A stretch of 64,000 nt of DNA from Rhodococcus sp. HNM0569 (GCF_012726205.1 NZ_JAASAE010000003.1:62001-126000); one strand, 5' to 3'; shown: positions 57,901-64,000, counted from the first letter of the stretch. Notes: a model not told the origin generated them from the letters alone. Program-made: numbers and translations.

Positions 57901-60900
57901 CTCGGCAACTCTCGTTCTGGACCGACCGCCTCGCCGGGGCACCTCAGCAGCTCGACCTGCCCGCCGACCGGCCGCGGCCGAAGCAGCGGTCGATGCGCGG
58001 TGCGCGCACGTCGTTCACACGCGGCGCCGATGTCCGGGAGGCCGTCACACGCGTCGCGCGAGAGTGCGGCACCACCGAATTCATGGTGGTGCACGCGGCT
58101 TTCGCAGTCCTGCTCGCGCGGTTGTCCGCGACCGACGACATCTCGATCGGCACCCCGGTCGCGGGCCGCGGCGACGCCCAGCTCGACGACGTCGTCGGCA
58201 TGTTCGTCAACACGCTCGTGCTCCGTACGCCCGTCGAATCGGGTGCGAGCTTCCGCGACCTCCTCGGCGACGTGCGGAGACTGGACGCGGAAGCGTTCGC
58301 GCACGCCGACGTGCCGTTCGAGCGGCTCGTGGACGTCCTGGAGCCGGAGCGCTCGACGGCGCGGTCGCCGCTGTTCCAGGTCATGCTCACGTTCCAGAAC
58401 TTCGAGTCGCACGAGGTGGCGCTTCCCGGGATCACCGTCGCCGAGCTCGAATCGGATCTCGCCGTCGCGCAGTTCGACCTGCAACTCACGCTCGTAGGCG
58501 AGACCGGCACGTTCACGTACGCGACCGACCTGTTCGACGACGACACGGTCGCACAGTTCGCGCGCCGCTTCGTCGCGCTGCTGGGCGCGGCCACGGACGC
58601 ACCCGACACGGCGGTCGGCGACCTGGACTGGCTGACGACCGGAGCCGGCGAGGCCGGCGACCGAGTCCTCGACGTGAGCCTCGGCGGCCGTCACGAGGTG
58701 CCCGCCGCGACGCTGCCGGAGCTGACCGCGGCACAGATCGCGCGGACGCCCGACGCGGTCGCCGTCGTCTTCGAGCGAGAAGCGCTGACATATCGCGAGT
58801 TCGGTGAACGGGTGAACCGGCTCGCACGGCGGCTGCTGGACGAGGGCGTCGGGCCCGAGACCACGGTCGCGGTGGCGATGCCGCGCTCGCTCGACCTGCT
58901 CGTCGCGATCCACGCCGTCGTGGCCGCGGGCGGTGCATACGTGCCGCTCGATCCGGACTATCCGGCCGAGCGGGTCGAGTACATCCTCGGCATCGCAACG
59001 CCGGTGTGCGTGCTCACCTCCGGTGCGCCGGTTCGGCTGCCTTCGGGCACCCACAGCCTCGATCTGCGCGCACTCGATCTCACCGATGTCGACGGTGCAC
59101 CGGTGCGGGCCGGTGAGCGGGCGGCGCCGCTCCGTCCGTCGAACACGGCGTACGTGATTTTCACGTCGGGGTCGACGGGTCGGCCGAAGGGGGTTGCGGT
59201 CTCGCACGGGGCGATCGTGAATCGTCTGGTGTGGATGCAGGCGGAGTACGGGTTGACCGGTGAGGACGTCGTGGCGCAGAAGACGCCGGTGACGTTCGAT
59301 GTGTCGGTGTGGGAGTTGTTCTGGCCGTTGCAGGTGGGTGCGTCGTTGGTGGTGGCGCGTCCGGACGGTCATCGGGATCCGGTGTATCTGGCGGGGTTGT
59401 TCGCGGAGCGCGGTGTGACGGTGGTGCATTTCGTGCCGTCGATGCTGGCGGCCTTCCTCGCGACCGCTCCGGCCGGGCAGTGCCGGTCGCTCACCCACGT
59501 CTTCTGCAGCGGTGAAGCGCTGCCTGCCGAAACAGCCGCGCGTATGCGGCAGTTCGTGCCGGACACCCGGGTACACAATCTGTACGGGCCCACCGAAGCC
59601 GCCGTCGACGTGTCGTACCACGAGGTCGTGGATGCGGACTCCGCGAGCGTGCCGATCGGCCGCCCGGTGTGGAACACCGGGCTGCACGTGCTCGACGACC
59701 GGCTGCATCCGGTGCCCCCGGGTGTGCCGGGCGAGCTGTACCTGTCCGGTGCACAACTCGCGCAGTCGTACCTGGGCCGTCCGGACCTGACTGCCGACCG
59801 GTTCGTCGCCGATCCCGCGGGCAGTGGTGAACGGATGTACCGCACAGGCGATCTCGTACGTCGGCGCGCGGACGGTGAGGTGGAGTATCTGGGCCGCACC
59901 GACTTCCAGGTCAAGCTCCGTGGTCTGCGTATCGAACTGGGCGAGGTCGAGTCCGCGATGCTGCGCCGCCCCGACGTCGGAGCCGCCGTCGCGCTGGTGC
60001 GTGAAGACCACCCCGGCGACCAGCAACTGGTCGGATACGTGGTGCCGTCGGGGGCCGCAGTGGATGTGGACGCCGTCCGCGCCGCCGCGGCGGCGCTGCT
60101 GCCGGGATACATGGTGCCCGCGCACATCGTCGTTCTCGATCGACTCCCGCTCGGCGGCACCGGCAAGCTCGACCGCACCGCGCTGCCTGCGCCCGAGATC
60201 GGCGACGCGCGTGCTCCTTTCCGTGCACCGGGCACCGACGTCGAGCGCGCCGTCGCCGCCGTGTTCGAGGAGATCACCGGCGCGCGGCGGGTCGGACGCG
60301 ACGACGACTTCTTCGGGCTCGGCGGAAACTCGCTGTCCGCGACGAGGGTCGTCGCGCGGGTGAGCGATGCGTGCGGTGCCACGGTCGGAGTGCGGGACCT
60401 GTTCGACGCACCGGTCCTGTCCGACTTCGCGGCACGGGTCGAGCAGTCGAGGACGCGGCGCGCGAACCTTCCCGTTCTCGGCGCGATCCCGCGCCCGGCA
60501 CACGTTCCGCTGTCTCCGGCGCAGTCGCGGATGTGGTTCGTCAACCAGTACGACACGTCCTCGGCCGCATACAACATCCCGCTCGCGTTCCGGCTCACCG
60601 GCACGCTCGACGTCCCCGCTCTGCAGGACGCGGTCGTCGACGTCCTCTCTCGGCACGAGACGCTGCGCACGATGTACCCCGAAGGCGACGACGGGCCGTA
60701 CCAGGCCGTCGTGTCGGCCGCCCAGGTCGGTGCCGATCTGACGCCGATGTCGATTCCGGCCGGTGAGGTCGTCGCCCAGGTGTCGGCGGTCGCGGCACAG
60801 GGATTCGACGTCGCCGCCGACGTGCCGGTGCGCATCCGGGTGTTCGAGACCGGGCCCGGCGAGTACGTGTTCGTGCTCGTCGCGCACCACATCGCGGCCG

Positions 60901-63900
60901 ACGGTGCGTCGATGGCCCCGCTCGCGCGGGACGTCGTGGCGGCGTACGCGGCGCGGACGCACGGCCGCGCGCCGGACTGGGCGCCGCTTGCCGTGCAGTA
61001 CGCCGACTACGCGCTGTGGCAACGCGCCGTGCTGGGTGACGAGGATGATCCCGAGTCCGCGTCGTACCGGCAGATCGCGTTCTGGCGCGATGCCCTCGCG
61101 GGCGCGCCGGACCGTCTCGACCTCCCCACCGACCGGCCGCGGCCGCAGTCCCGTTCGCTGCGGGGACGCTCGGTGCCGTTCACGATCGACGCGGAGGTGC
61201 ACGGGAGCATCGACGCCCTCGCACGGTCGCGGTCGATCACCCCGTTCATGGTGGTGCACGCCGCGCTCGTCGCGACACTGTCACGATTGTCCGGCAGCGA
61301 GGACGTGACGATCGGTACGCCCGTCGCGGGTCGTGGCCAGGCCGGCCTCGACGACGTCGTCGGCATGTTCGTCAATACGGTCGTGCTGCGCACCGAGCTG
61401 GCGGCGGACAGCACATTCGACGACCTGTTGCGTACCGTACGCGAGGGTGACCTCGATGCGTTCGCGCACACCGACGTCCCGTTCGAACGGCTGGTCGACG
61501 CGCTCGATCCACCGCGGTCGACGGCGCACTCGCCGCTGTTCCAGGTGCTGCTCGCGTTGCAGAACGTCGAGCGGGCCCGCTTCGCGCTGCCCGACCTGAC
61601 CGTCGACGGCATCGAAGCCGACGCCGGCACCGCCCAATTCGACCTGCAGTTCATCCTCCAGGACTCGTACGACGACGGCACTCCAGCGGGAATGGACGCG
61701 ACGCTCACCTTCGCGACCGACCTGTTCGAGTATTCGAGCGCGCAGCGCATCGTCGGCCGGTTCCAGCGGATTCTGGACGCACTCGTCGAGAACCCGGCCA
61801 CCCGGGTCGCCGAGGTCGACATCCTCGACCCGGCCGAGCGTGGTGTCCTCACATCGATCCGCGGTGGCGACTCGGTCGGCCCCCGACTGGCGCCGGAGAT
61901 CCTCGCGGCGGCCGCGGCGGACGATCCGGACCGGACCGCGGTGGTTCTGGGGGAGCGCTCGCTCAGCTATCGGGAGCTGGACGAGACGTCGAACCGCTGG
62001 GCACGGGCACTGCTCGACGCGGGCGTGGAAGCGGACACGTATGTCGCACTCGCGCTTCCACGTTCACTCGAGTCAGTGGTGGCGGCGTGGGCCGTCGTCA
62101 AGGCGGGCGGGGCGTTCCTCCCGGTCGATCCGCACTACCCGGCCGAACGCATCGCCCACATGCTCACCGACTCGGGTGCCGCGGTCGGCATCACGACGCC
62201 GGAGTTCCGAGACGCCCTGCCGCGGGGGCCACGCTGGTTCGCGCTCGATCTCGCAGATCCGCCCGCATTCCCGGGAACACCGGTCACCGACACCGACCGG
62301 GTACGGCCGCTGCACACCGATCACCTCGCGTACGCGATCTACACGTCGGGCTCGACGGGCAGGCCCAAGGGCGTCGCCGTGTCGCATCGGGGGCTGGCCG
62401 ACCTCGTCGCCGAGCAGCGCGAGCGCTTCCGCCTCACGTCCGACGCCCGCGTGCTGCACGTCGCGTCCCCGAGCTTCGACGCGTCGATCTTCGAGTGGCT
62501 CATGGCATTCGGATCATCGGGCACCCTCGTGGTCGCCCCGCCCGAGGTGTACGGCGGCGACGAACTCGCCGAACTGATGCGCACGCACCGCGTGAGCCAC
62601 GCGATCATCACCCCCGCAGTCCTCGCGTCGCTCGATCCGAGCGGGCTGGACGCGCTGCGGGTGCTCGTCACGGCAGGCGACGCGTGCCCGCCCGATCTCG
62701 TCGGGCGGTGGATCGGTCCCGACAGCAGACGCGTGATGCTCAACGCGTACGGGCCGTCCGAGGCGACGATCATGTCGACCTGCAGCACACCGATGACTCC
62801 CGGCAAGCCCGTCAACATCGGTACGCCCACCACAGGTTTCGGCACCCTCGTCCTCGACCGACGGCTGCAGCCGGTTCCCACGGGCGTCGCGGGCGAGCTG
62901 TACGTGCGGGGTCCGGGCGTCGCGCGCGGCTACCATCATCGGTTCGGTCTCACCGCGACCAAGTTCGTCGCCGACCCGTACGACGCGGGTCGGCGGATGT
63001 ACCGCACGGGTGATCTCGTGCGGTGGAACGAGAACCACACTCTCGAGTTCGTCGGCCGGGCCGACCACCAGGTCAAGGTGCGCGGTCTGCGTATCGAGAC
63101 CGGCGAGGTCGAGCAGGTGCTCACGCAGCATCCGGGCGTCGAGTCCGCCACGGTGCTCGTGCGGGGGCAGCATTCCGCAGGCGGGCGCGGCGCCTACCTG
63201 GCCGCGTACCTGGTCGCGACGGACGGCGCCACGCTCGACACCGGCGATCTCGAACGGCATGTGGCGGCGCAGGTGCCCGACTACATGGTCCCGTCGGCAT
63301 TCGTCGTGATCGACGCGCTTCCGCTCACGCCCGCAGGCAAACTCGACCGCAACGCCCTGCCGGAACCGGCGCGCGACGAGCGGGACGAGCCGTCCCGCGT
63401 ACCCGCAGGCGAACTCGAGGAGCGGCTCGCGGCGCTGTTCGCCGACGTGCTCGGGCTCGACTCGGTGGGCGCCGAGGAGTCGTTCTTCGCGCTCGGCGGC
63501 GACAGCATCGTGTCCATCCAACTCGTCTCACGTGCGAAGGCCGCGGGCATCGTGTTCAGCGCGCGCGACGTGTTCGAGCGCAAGACCGTCGCGGGCCTGG
63601 CACGCGTCGCACAGACCGACATCGCGGGCGCCGCCGCGCGCCTCGACGAACTCGACGGTGGCGGCATCGGGGATCTGCCCGCGACGCCCGTCATGCGGTG
63701 GCTGCTCGACAACCGCAGCGACACGGACGGATTCGCGCAGTCGGCGCTGCTCGTCGCGCCGGCCGAGGCAACCGGTCCCGCGCTCGTCCAGGTGATCGGC
63801 GCGGTGATCGATCACCACGACATGCTCCGGGCGACACTGCACCGCGGCCCGGAGCCGCAGCTGGAGGTGGCCCGGCCGGGCTCGGTCGACGCGGCGTCGT

Positions 63901-64000
63901 TGCTGCATCGCGTCGAGACCGACGCGGTGCCCGGCACACCGGAGTTCGCGGACGTGGTGCGGCTGGAACTGGCCGCTGCCGCAGCACGTCTCGACCCCGG
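42996..64000 (+). CDS. Giant six-module non-ribosomal peptide synthetase, 3' end beyond the window
   Basis: One uninterrupted frame of at least 7,001 codons. Start: GTG at 42996 (GGAGGG 11 bases upstream); a GTG at 42987 is the alternative. Domains by approximate residue: C 35-468 (IHHIALDG), A 485-985, T 997-1065; C 1085-1535, A 1555-2045, T 2049-2125; C 2142-2595, A 2609-3125, T 3131-3205, E 3212-3695 (HHLAVDGVSW, EGHGRE, RTVGWFTT); C 3709-4152 (HHILLDGWS, D-acceptor type), A 4169-4675, T 4682-4762; C 4772-5215, A 5235-5732, T 5740-5815; C 5832-6279, A 6295-6792, T 6802-6875, E from 6882, cut by the window. All C domains keep HHxxxDG; carrier sites are LGGNSL, but LGGDSI before each E. Specificity pockets read by eye: A1 DAGFAGSVI, A2 DALFVGGIM, A3 DVWGFGLIT, A4 and A5 DVWHFSLVD (the serine code), A6 DAFIVAAIM. 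Inferred product start: X-X-D-X-Ser-Ser-D-X. The first module begins with a C domain, so the peptide may be N-acylated. No thioesterase, tailoring or MbtH-like gene is visible in the window. Confidence 0.96.
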   Translation, partial: MSPDAQSSGRSTTDMPMRTPRTSSDLLADPDTRVFPLSTAQRGMWFAQQLAGDTPLTIAQYVDIESPNGSGNLDPARLSDAGVAASREFGSPYLRIVMVDGEPHQAIDETQDISMPVLDFREHDDPPAAALAWMRAEYARPVDLLRDSLVLSAILRVGERRWFWYTRIHHIALDGFGAMGLTTRTAERYDAATSGTEPAAAKLRDLVEIYEDDIAYRASTRFETDAEYWRERVADLPQAPRLAGREAQVEAHATVSSGALSETATDLLAQSGGDGMSATTAPNVLAAFATFMALMTATDDVVLGLPVSARTTAPLRRSGGMVSNVVPLRVRLEPGTTIGELTRAVQLELTGALRRQRYRHEDMRRDIGSSSEQRGFFGPSTNIMMFHGRISFGDASGRLVVLSTGPVEDLSVNVYPGRVGNSIDIDFEGNPHLYPQEVLDAHHARFVRFVERFLRSGADEPVLGLPLLSDDELARYAPARGAAQQQPSLLPTLMADAARRAPDRVALVEGERTLTYRELDARSNRLARTLVAEGVGVGDIVPLLAGRSIESVLGVWAVAKSGAAFLPIDPRLPAERIEHMLADSAPAVGLYAGPQQRLLDDLRSRLRWLSLDGGTWVDDAWIDDDGPLTENERRGRLTVDHPAYVIYTSGTTGLPKGVVVPHRGLRDFVTQHCEQVGARQGWRTLHFSSPSFDASIGDYTLMLGASATMVVVPTSVYGGDELTDLLRRERIAYAFVTPAALSSLDERDLPDLETIAVGGEASSPELVARWAPGRRMVNSYGPTEATVIATEAELAAGHGVPIGRPVRGTHVVVLDEHLRPVPPGADGELYIGGAGVALGYHARRALTSERFVPDPYGPPGSRMYRTGDVVRWNIDGELDYLGRTDFQVKVRGFRIELGEIDAVIGAHDDLDYVATLGYTDPVTGIESLVAYVYPHAGSVVEPAEIADYAARFLPRYMVPSAITVLATVPLTSTGKLDRAALPPPVFLSERHEYRAPVTHTEEIVAETFADVLGLERAGLDDGFFDLGGNSLVATRVVSRLSSRLGLSLGVRELFEAPTVGEFAARIDTAGLGADRAPLVARARPEVVPLSLAQQRLWFLNRFDADSAAYNLPFAVDMRGDVDPSALDDALHDVVERHEALRTVFPDSVDGPRQHIVAVDAAAPVLEPVDLADDECAAQLRAFASRGFDLTRDVPLRARLLRTAPDRYVLAIVVHHIAADGWSMGPLARDVMAAYAARSAGTVPDWAPLPVQYADYALWQRDALGDDADENSAAARQLAFWRDELADLAPELPLPLDRPRPADQSFRAGRVGFTIPESTYERIRTLAADRQVSEFMVLHAALAVLLARHGAGDDIVVGTPVAGRGDAALDDLVGMFVNTIVLRTRIDASATFHDVLAHTRDRDLAALDHADIPFERLVDELQPERLPGRHPLFQVMFSMENLADSEFSLAGLDVATYEIDPGLVKFDLQLTVPNPAGGQEPGGRPGSRPRDAYFTFAEDLFDRDTVVGFADRYLAILDAVTAEGAALAIGDVDLLTERERAQLAPVAGPPAAPVRTLPELLTHAVDLDPSAPAVRYEDERLDYRTLDTRARRLAQVLRSAGARPDTVVVVGLPRSIDSVTSVWAAAYTGAAFLPVDPDYPSERIEHMVRDSGAVTGVTWSTLRPGLPDALDWIEIDTRADEFDDAAACGDLPAPTVPLPDHPAYLTYTSGSTGVPKGVVVTHRGLSGFADEQRDRYALSASSRPLHVASPSFDASVLDVLFAVSAGSELVIAPPSVYADEPLRALLARQRVTHAFLTPSVLATIDPAGLDDLAVVVAGGESSPPALVAQWAPGRALYNGYGPTETTIMTNISEPLRPGAPVTIGGPIRGMTATILDARMHPVPRGVAGELYLAGPGLARGYHRKPGLTSERFVANPYGTPGERLYRTGDLARWTGDLDVEYLGRADTQVKLHGQRVELGEIEAALTRSESVASAVALIRTDDAGDDRVAAYVVPTAAADLDGTELAAFVGEFLPRHMVPSAFVVLQALPLTRNGKLDHRALPEPVFAAARSFVPPGTALERAIAKVFEEVLGRSPVGLHDHFFDLGGNSLVATKVVARIGAALDVDLGVRALFDAPTVGELADHLAETATLGGRSTLTPRARPDEIPLSLAQQRMWFVNQYDTTSAAYNIAFGVRLTGALDVDALRHALADVVARHETLRTVYPVPTAPGAEPAQVVHPAVQEHVALPVVPVAGAEEATTRITALATAGFDVSADVPLRTALYRVAPDEHVLAVALHHIAGDGMSMAPLARDVMTAYAARSTGTTPLWQELPVQYADYALWQRDTLGSEDDDDSEIAAQLRYWSDTLAGVPDRIDLPFDRPRTARSTRGGTAPLTLPAETHRALAALARREDATLFMVVHAAFAALLARLSGSADITIGTPTAGRGDAALDDVVGMFVNTLVLRTAIEPGASFRDLVTHARERDLGAFAHADVPFERVVDRVGAPREVDSTPLFQVMLSFQNLDPVTLELPGLSVEQIDIDTGTAQFDLTLTLTEHHDVDGSPGELTGVLEYAADLFDESTAHAIVRRFTRLIDAVVADPDAAVGDVDVLEPHERQVLDGGTTYVDIPATTLGDFATRQVTRTPHARALAFEDLSWTYAELGDRVNRLARYLVSRGVGPETVVAVALDRTPDMVFSALAVLQAGGAYLPLDPSDPAERREYVLDTASPTLVLTSTEHLSDVHFEAVGSGGAAPDAAVVAVDELDLRGWPGHPLTDGDRTAPVRPSNTAYLIFTSGSTGRPKGVAVTHAAVVGQMQWMGEHYDMGEHDAVLQKAPFTFDVSVWEIFVPLGVGATLVLAKPGGHRDPAYLAEVMHAENVTLTGFVPSMLGAMTVDPDLDLPPTLRHVFAGGEALSAETAERFRNVTTARLHNLYGPTETAITATFHECTPDEEAIVPIGETVWNTPGYVLDERLHPVPDGVTGELYLGGPQVARGYVARPALTSGRFVPDPFGAPGARMYRTGDVVRPRRTPHGTREFEYIGRSDFQVKIRGLRIETGEIEAVLAGRAEVAQAAVVARDDGPGAQYLAAYVVPAPGAHVSTEALRSVAAERLPEYMVPTAIAVLDRLPLTTIGKLDRAALPVPEAQAAVRSRPPATETERAVAALFAQVLGLDAVGADESFFALGGDSIVSIQLVARAKSAGLRLTPREVFEHRTVAALARLLEARDGTDTPPTLDELPGGGVGDVVPAPIVHELLRRGGVDRFAQSLLLVLPDDLAVADLTAALQLVIDTHDALRLRLEADTGTDEVRMDVRRRGTVRAEELVRVVVADAGPGEPGYPAERETHDATVRLDPSAGTMVQAVVIDAPHAGARRLLLTVHHLAVDGVSWRILVPDLAAAAAAIGAGVAPSLQPVGTSLRRWTHALADAGVAAPSAAVDYWADVLGTDAPALGSRPLDPTIDTVATTGTVEIDVPADVTAMLLAELPDVYRTGVDTGLLTALALALAAWHADRAVDAPTGVLTLEGHGREEDYVPGADLSRTVGWFTTVHPVRTDLAGVDLADALAGGPHAGRAVRSIKESLAEIDFHGIEFGVLRDLVHRIDVRGRRPEISFNYLGRLSAGEFEAGTDWTPDQSVVLPTGEDPDMAVAAVVDVNAVTVDSADGPVLRTRFTFASGIVDRNAASALAGHWATALRALAAHAVGPDAGGLTPSDVDLVPVTQRELDAWTRTHPALTDVWSLSPLQRGLLFHAQIADPGADVYTVQLTLELRGRVDAERLRRAAGVLIGRHANLRTGYTVTEDGEPVALVHGDIELPWRTVSIERTSDATWLQVLGDEVARERRDGFDMSTPPLVRFLLVHAGGDDYRLVVTNHHILLDGWSTPLLVRELLVLYATDGDASQLPHVPGFDEYLRWIARQDEQPTIDAWRRVLDGVDEPTLVAAPGEYAGVTSERMDVRFDEDTTARLVTLTRELGVTVNTVVQVAWAAALSLVTGRRDVVFGATVSGRPPQIEGIESMLGLFINTLPVRVVLSPGETLAALATRVQSEQTALLDHHYVGLGEIQQATGHGVVFDTITVFESFPVNYEGMDREGVDSSTDIAGMHVADVHGEDATHYPMSLNITLDERLELQLRYLPAAVDPMTALSAGAVVSRVLRTLLADPERELGRVDLLDDSERALVAGANATTADVPDTTLPDMFHAQVERTPDATALAFEGESLTYREFADRVTALAAVLAERGVGPESIVGIALPRSLDMMIAIYAVLEAGGAYLPIDLDHPAERIAYVLDTAEPVCVLTGPARHPDTAVAFETGGRAVPLVDISALDLTPSDVARGAGSTTPRARPSNTAYVIFTSGSTGRPKGVAVSHGAIVNRLVWMQAEYGLTGEDVVVQKTPVTFDVSVWELFWPLQVGASLVVARPDGHRDPVYLAGLFAERGVTVVHFVPSMLAAFVAEPAAATCSSLRTVFASGEALPARTARELVRLTGARLHNLYGPTEAAVDVSYHEVTESDTAASDAETVPIGRPVWNTGLHVLDALLRPVPRGVAGELYLSGVQLARGYVARGALTAERFVADPGGSGERMYRTGDLVRRRADGSLDYLGRTDFQVKLRGLRIELGEIEAALRREPGVESAVAIVREDVPGNQQLVAYVVPGDAHTHDGAALTRALSDTLPAYMVPDAIVELGALPLGSSGKLDRRALPAPEYTPREYRAPRTPTERVVADVFADVLGLADAGTESAAVGSDDDFFALGGNSLTATRVAARVAARLGGRVTVRDVFEAPVVEALAARVADAESSTLPPLEAGPRPDRIPLSPAQSRMWFVNQYDPSSAAYNLPAAFEMTGVLDREALRAALADVVGRHETLRTTYPNSVDGPYQEIADPGRTELDFETARVAAADIPGMLVDLASRGFDVSVERPLRVRLLDDADDPERHVVLLVAHHICADGASIAPLARDLMTAYAARTHGAAPGWEPLPVQYADFALWQRDLLGSDSDPESVAARQLSFWTDRLAGAPQQLDLPADRPRPKQRSMRGARTSFTRGADVREAVTRVARECGTTEFMVVHAAFAVLLARLSATDDISIGTPVAGRGDAQLDDVVGMFVNTLVLRTPVESGASFRDLLGDVRRLDAEAFAHADVPFERLVDVLEPERSTARSPLFQVMLTFQNFESHEVALPGITVAELESDLAVAQFDLQLTLVGETGTFTYATDLFDDDTVAQFARRFVALLGAATDAPDTAVGDLDWLTTGAGEAGDRVLDVSLGGRHEVPAATLPELTAAQIARTPDAVAVVFEREALTYREFGERVNRLARRLLDEGVGPETTVAVAMPRSLDLLVAIHAVVAAGGAYVPLDPDYPAERVEYILGIATPVCVLTSGAPVRLPSGTHSLDLRALDLTDVDGAPVRAGERAAPLRPSNTAYVIFTSGSTGRPKGVAVSHGAIVNRLVWMQAEYGLTGEDVVAQKTPVTFDVSVWELFWPLQVGASLVVARPDGHRDPVYLAGLFAERGVTVVHFVPSMLAAFLATAPAGQCRSLTHVFCSGEALPAETAARMRQFVPDTRVHNLYGPTEAAVDVSYHEVVDADSASVPIGRPVWNTGLHVLDDRLHPVPPGVPGELYLSGAQLAQSYLGRPDLTADRFVADPAGSGERMYRTGDLVRRRADGEVEYLGRTDFQVKLRGLRIELGEVESAMLRRPDVGAAVALVREDHPGDQQLVGYVVPSGAAVDVDAVRAAAAALLPGYMVPAHIVVLDRLPLGGTGKLDRTALPAPEIGDARAPFRAPGTDVERAVAAVFEEITGARRVGRDDDFFGLGGNSLSATRVVARVSDACGATVGVRDLFDAPVLSDFAARVEQSRTRRANLPVLGAIPRPAHVPLSPAQSRMWFVNQYDTSSAAYNIPLAFRLTGTLDVPALQDAVVDVLSRHETLRTMYPEGDDGPYQAVVSAAQVGADLTPMSIPAGEVVAQVSAVAAQGFDVAADVPVRIRVFETGPGEYVFVLVAHHIAADGASMAPLARDVVAAYAARTHGRAPDWAPLAVQYADYALWQRAVLGDEDDPESASYRQIAFWRDALAGAPDRLDLPTDRPRPQSRSLRGRSVPFTIDAEVHGSIDALARSRSITPFMVVHAALVATLSRLSGSEDVTIGTPVAGRGQAGLDDVVGMFVNTVVLRTELAADSTFDDLLRTVREGDLDAFAHTDVPFERLVDALDPPRSTAHSPLFQVLLALQNVERARFALPDLTVDGIEADAGTAQFDLQFILQDSYDDGTPAGMDATLTFATDLFEYSSAQRIVGRFQRILDALVENPATRVAEVDILDPAERGVLTSIRGGDSVGPRLAPEILAAAAADDPDRTAVVLGERSLSYRELDETSNRWARALLDAGVEADTYVALALPRSLESVVAAWAVVKAGGAFLPVDPHYPAERIAHMLTDSGAAVGITTPEFRDALPRGPRWFALDLADPPAFPGTPVTDTDRVRPLHTDHLAYAIYTSGSTGRPKGVAVSHRGLADLVAEQRERFRLTSDARVLHVASPSFDASIFEWLMAFGSSGTLVVAPPEVYGGDELAELMRTHRVSHAIITPAVLASLDPSGLDALRVLVTAGDACPPDLVGRWIGPDSRRVMLNAYGPSEATIMSTCSTPMTPGKPVNIGTPTTGFGTLVLDRRLQPVPTGVAGELYVRGPGVARGYHHRFGLTATKFVADPYDAGRRMYRTGDLVRWNENHTLEFVGRADHQVKVRGLRIETGEVEQVLTQHPGVESATVLVRGQHSAGGRGAYLAAYLVATDGATLDTGDLERHVAAQVPDYMVPSAFVVIDALPLTPAGKLDRNALPEPARDERDEPSRVPAGELEERLAALFADVLGLDSVGAEESFFALGGDSIVSIQLVSRAKAAGIVFSARDVFERKTVAGLARVAQTDIAGAAARLDELDGGGIGDLPATPVMRWLLDNRSDTDGFAQSALLVAPAEATGPALVQVIGAVIDHHDMLRATLHRGPEPQLEVARPGSVDAASLLHRVETDAVPGTPEFADVVRLELAAAAARLDP
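55941..56261 (+). repeat. 321-bp near-identical block in adenylation domain 4 (copy 1)
   Basis: This block matches 59136-59456 at all but two of 321 positions (offset exactly 3,195 bases, one module length). It covers the A-domain core from just before the FTSGSTGRPKG loop to the FVPSML strand. Codons inside favour TTG, GTG and TCG and are poor in CTC/GTC, unlike the sequence just outside. Confidence 0.93.
59136..59456 (+). repeat. 321-bp near-identical block in adenylation domain 5 (copy 2)
   Basis: Second copy of the block at 55941-56261. The two differences are in GGGTGTTG versus GGGGGTTG and GTCGTGGTG versus GTCGTGGCG; the second changes Val to Ala. Outside the block the two A domains fall back to ordinary paralogue-level similarity. 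Confidence 0.93.

Overview
The window is high-GC actinobacterial DNA. KstR, the FadE34/FadE28/FadE29-ChsH-Ltp2 cholesterol side-chain genes, a mycofactocin-type SDR and mIHF together point to a mycolic-acid genus of the Mycobacteriales, most like Gordonia or Rhodococcus. This is an inference from gene content; no rRNA or tRNA gene is present to settle it.

Layout. 2-1656: tail of a SpoU-type rRNA methyltransferase, an SRPBCC-like protein and a CPBP membrane protease. 1779-4582: a zinc-type ABC importer (znuA-znuC-znuB, minus strand) with a Zur-like palindrome upstream. 4738-7299: a trehalose-phosphate phosphatase fused to a GH15 hydrolase. 7356-15080: kstR, a perfect KstR operator, fadE34 and the igr-type operon fadE28-fadE29-chsH2-chsH1-ltp2, which removes the last steroid side-chain carbons; cyp125 is not with them. 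A mycofactocin-coupled SDR follows. 16142-22317: a drug-type ABC exporter, a divergent mIHF paralogue, a short UvrA-like ATPase, two VOC proteins and an AraC regulator.

22318-24860 is a decayed stretch. It holds a secreted protein whose signal peptide is frameshifted, a 56-aa membrane protein missed by length cutoffs, a broken hypothetical gene and an IS5-type transposase relic.

24861-42609 is a purine and ureide catabolic region. It encodes a two-subunit xanthine-dehydrogenase-type enzyme, a D-amino-acid-oxidase-type flavoprotein, an 8-oxoguanine-deaminase-type amidohydrolase, uricase, HIU hydrolase, an allantoin/hydantoin racemase, an NCS1 permease, PuuE allantoinase, allantoicase and a citrate-lyase-like protein. 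Together they could take purines through urate and allantoin to ureidoglycolate. A P450-ferredoxin-P450 cassette and a 2-oxoglutarate/Fe(II) oxygenase sit inside or beside this pathway and are not explained by the standard route.

42996-64000 is one uninterrupted reading frame for a giant non-ribosomal peptide synthetase that runs off the window: at least 7,001 residues, six modules, two epimerisation domains. Modules 4 and 5 carry the serine specificity code and share a 321-bp block that is 99% identical and differs in codon style from its surroundings. This synthetase, whose product I cannot name, is the strongest candidate for an undescribed system here.
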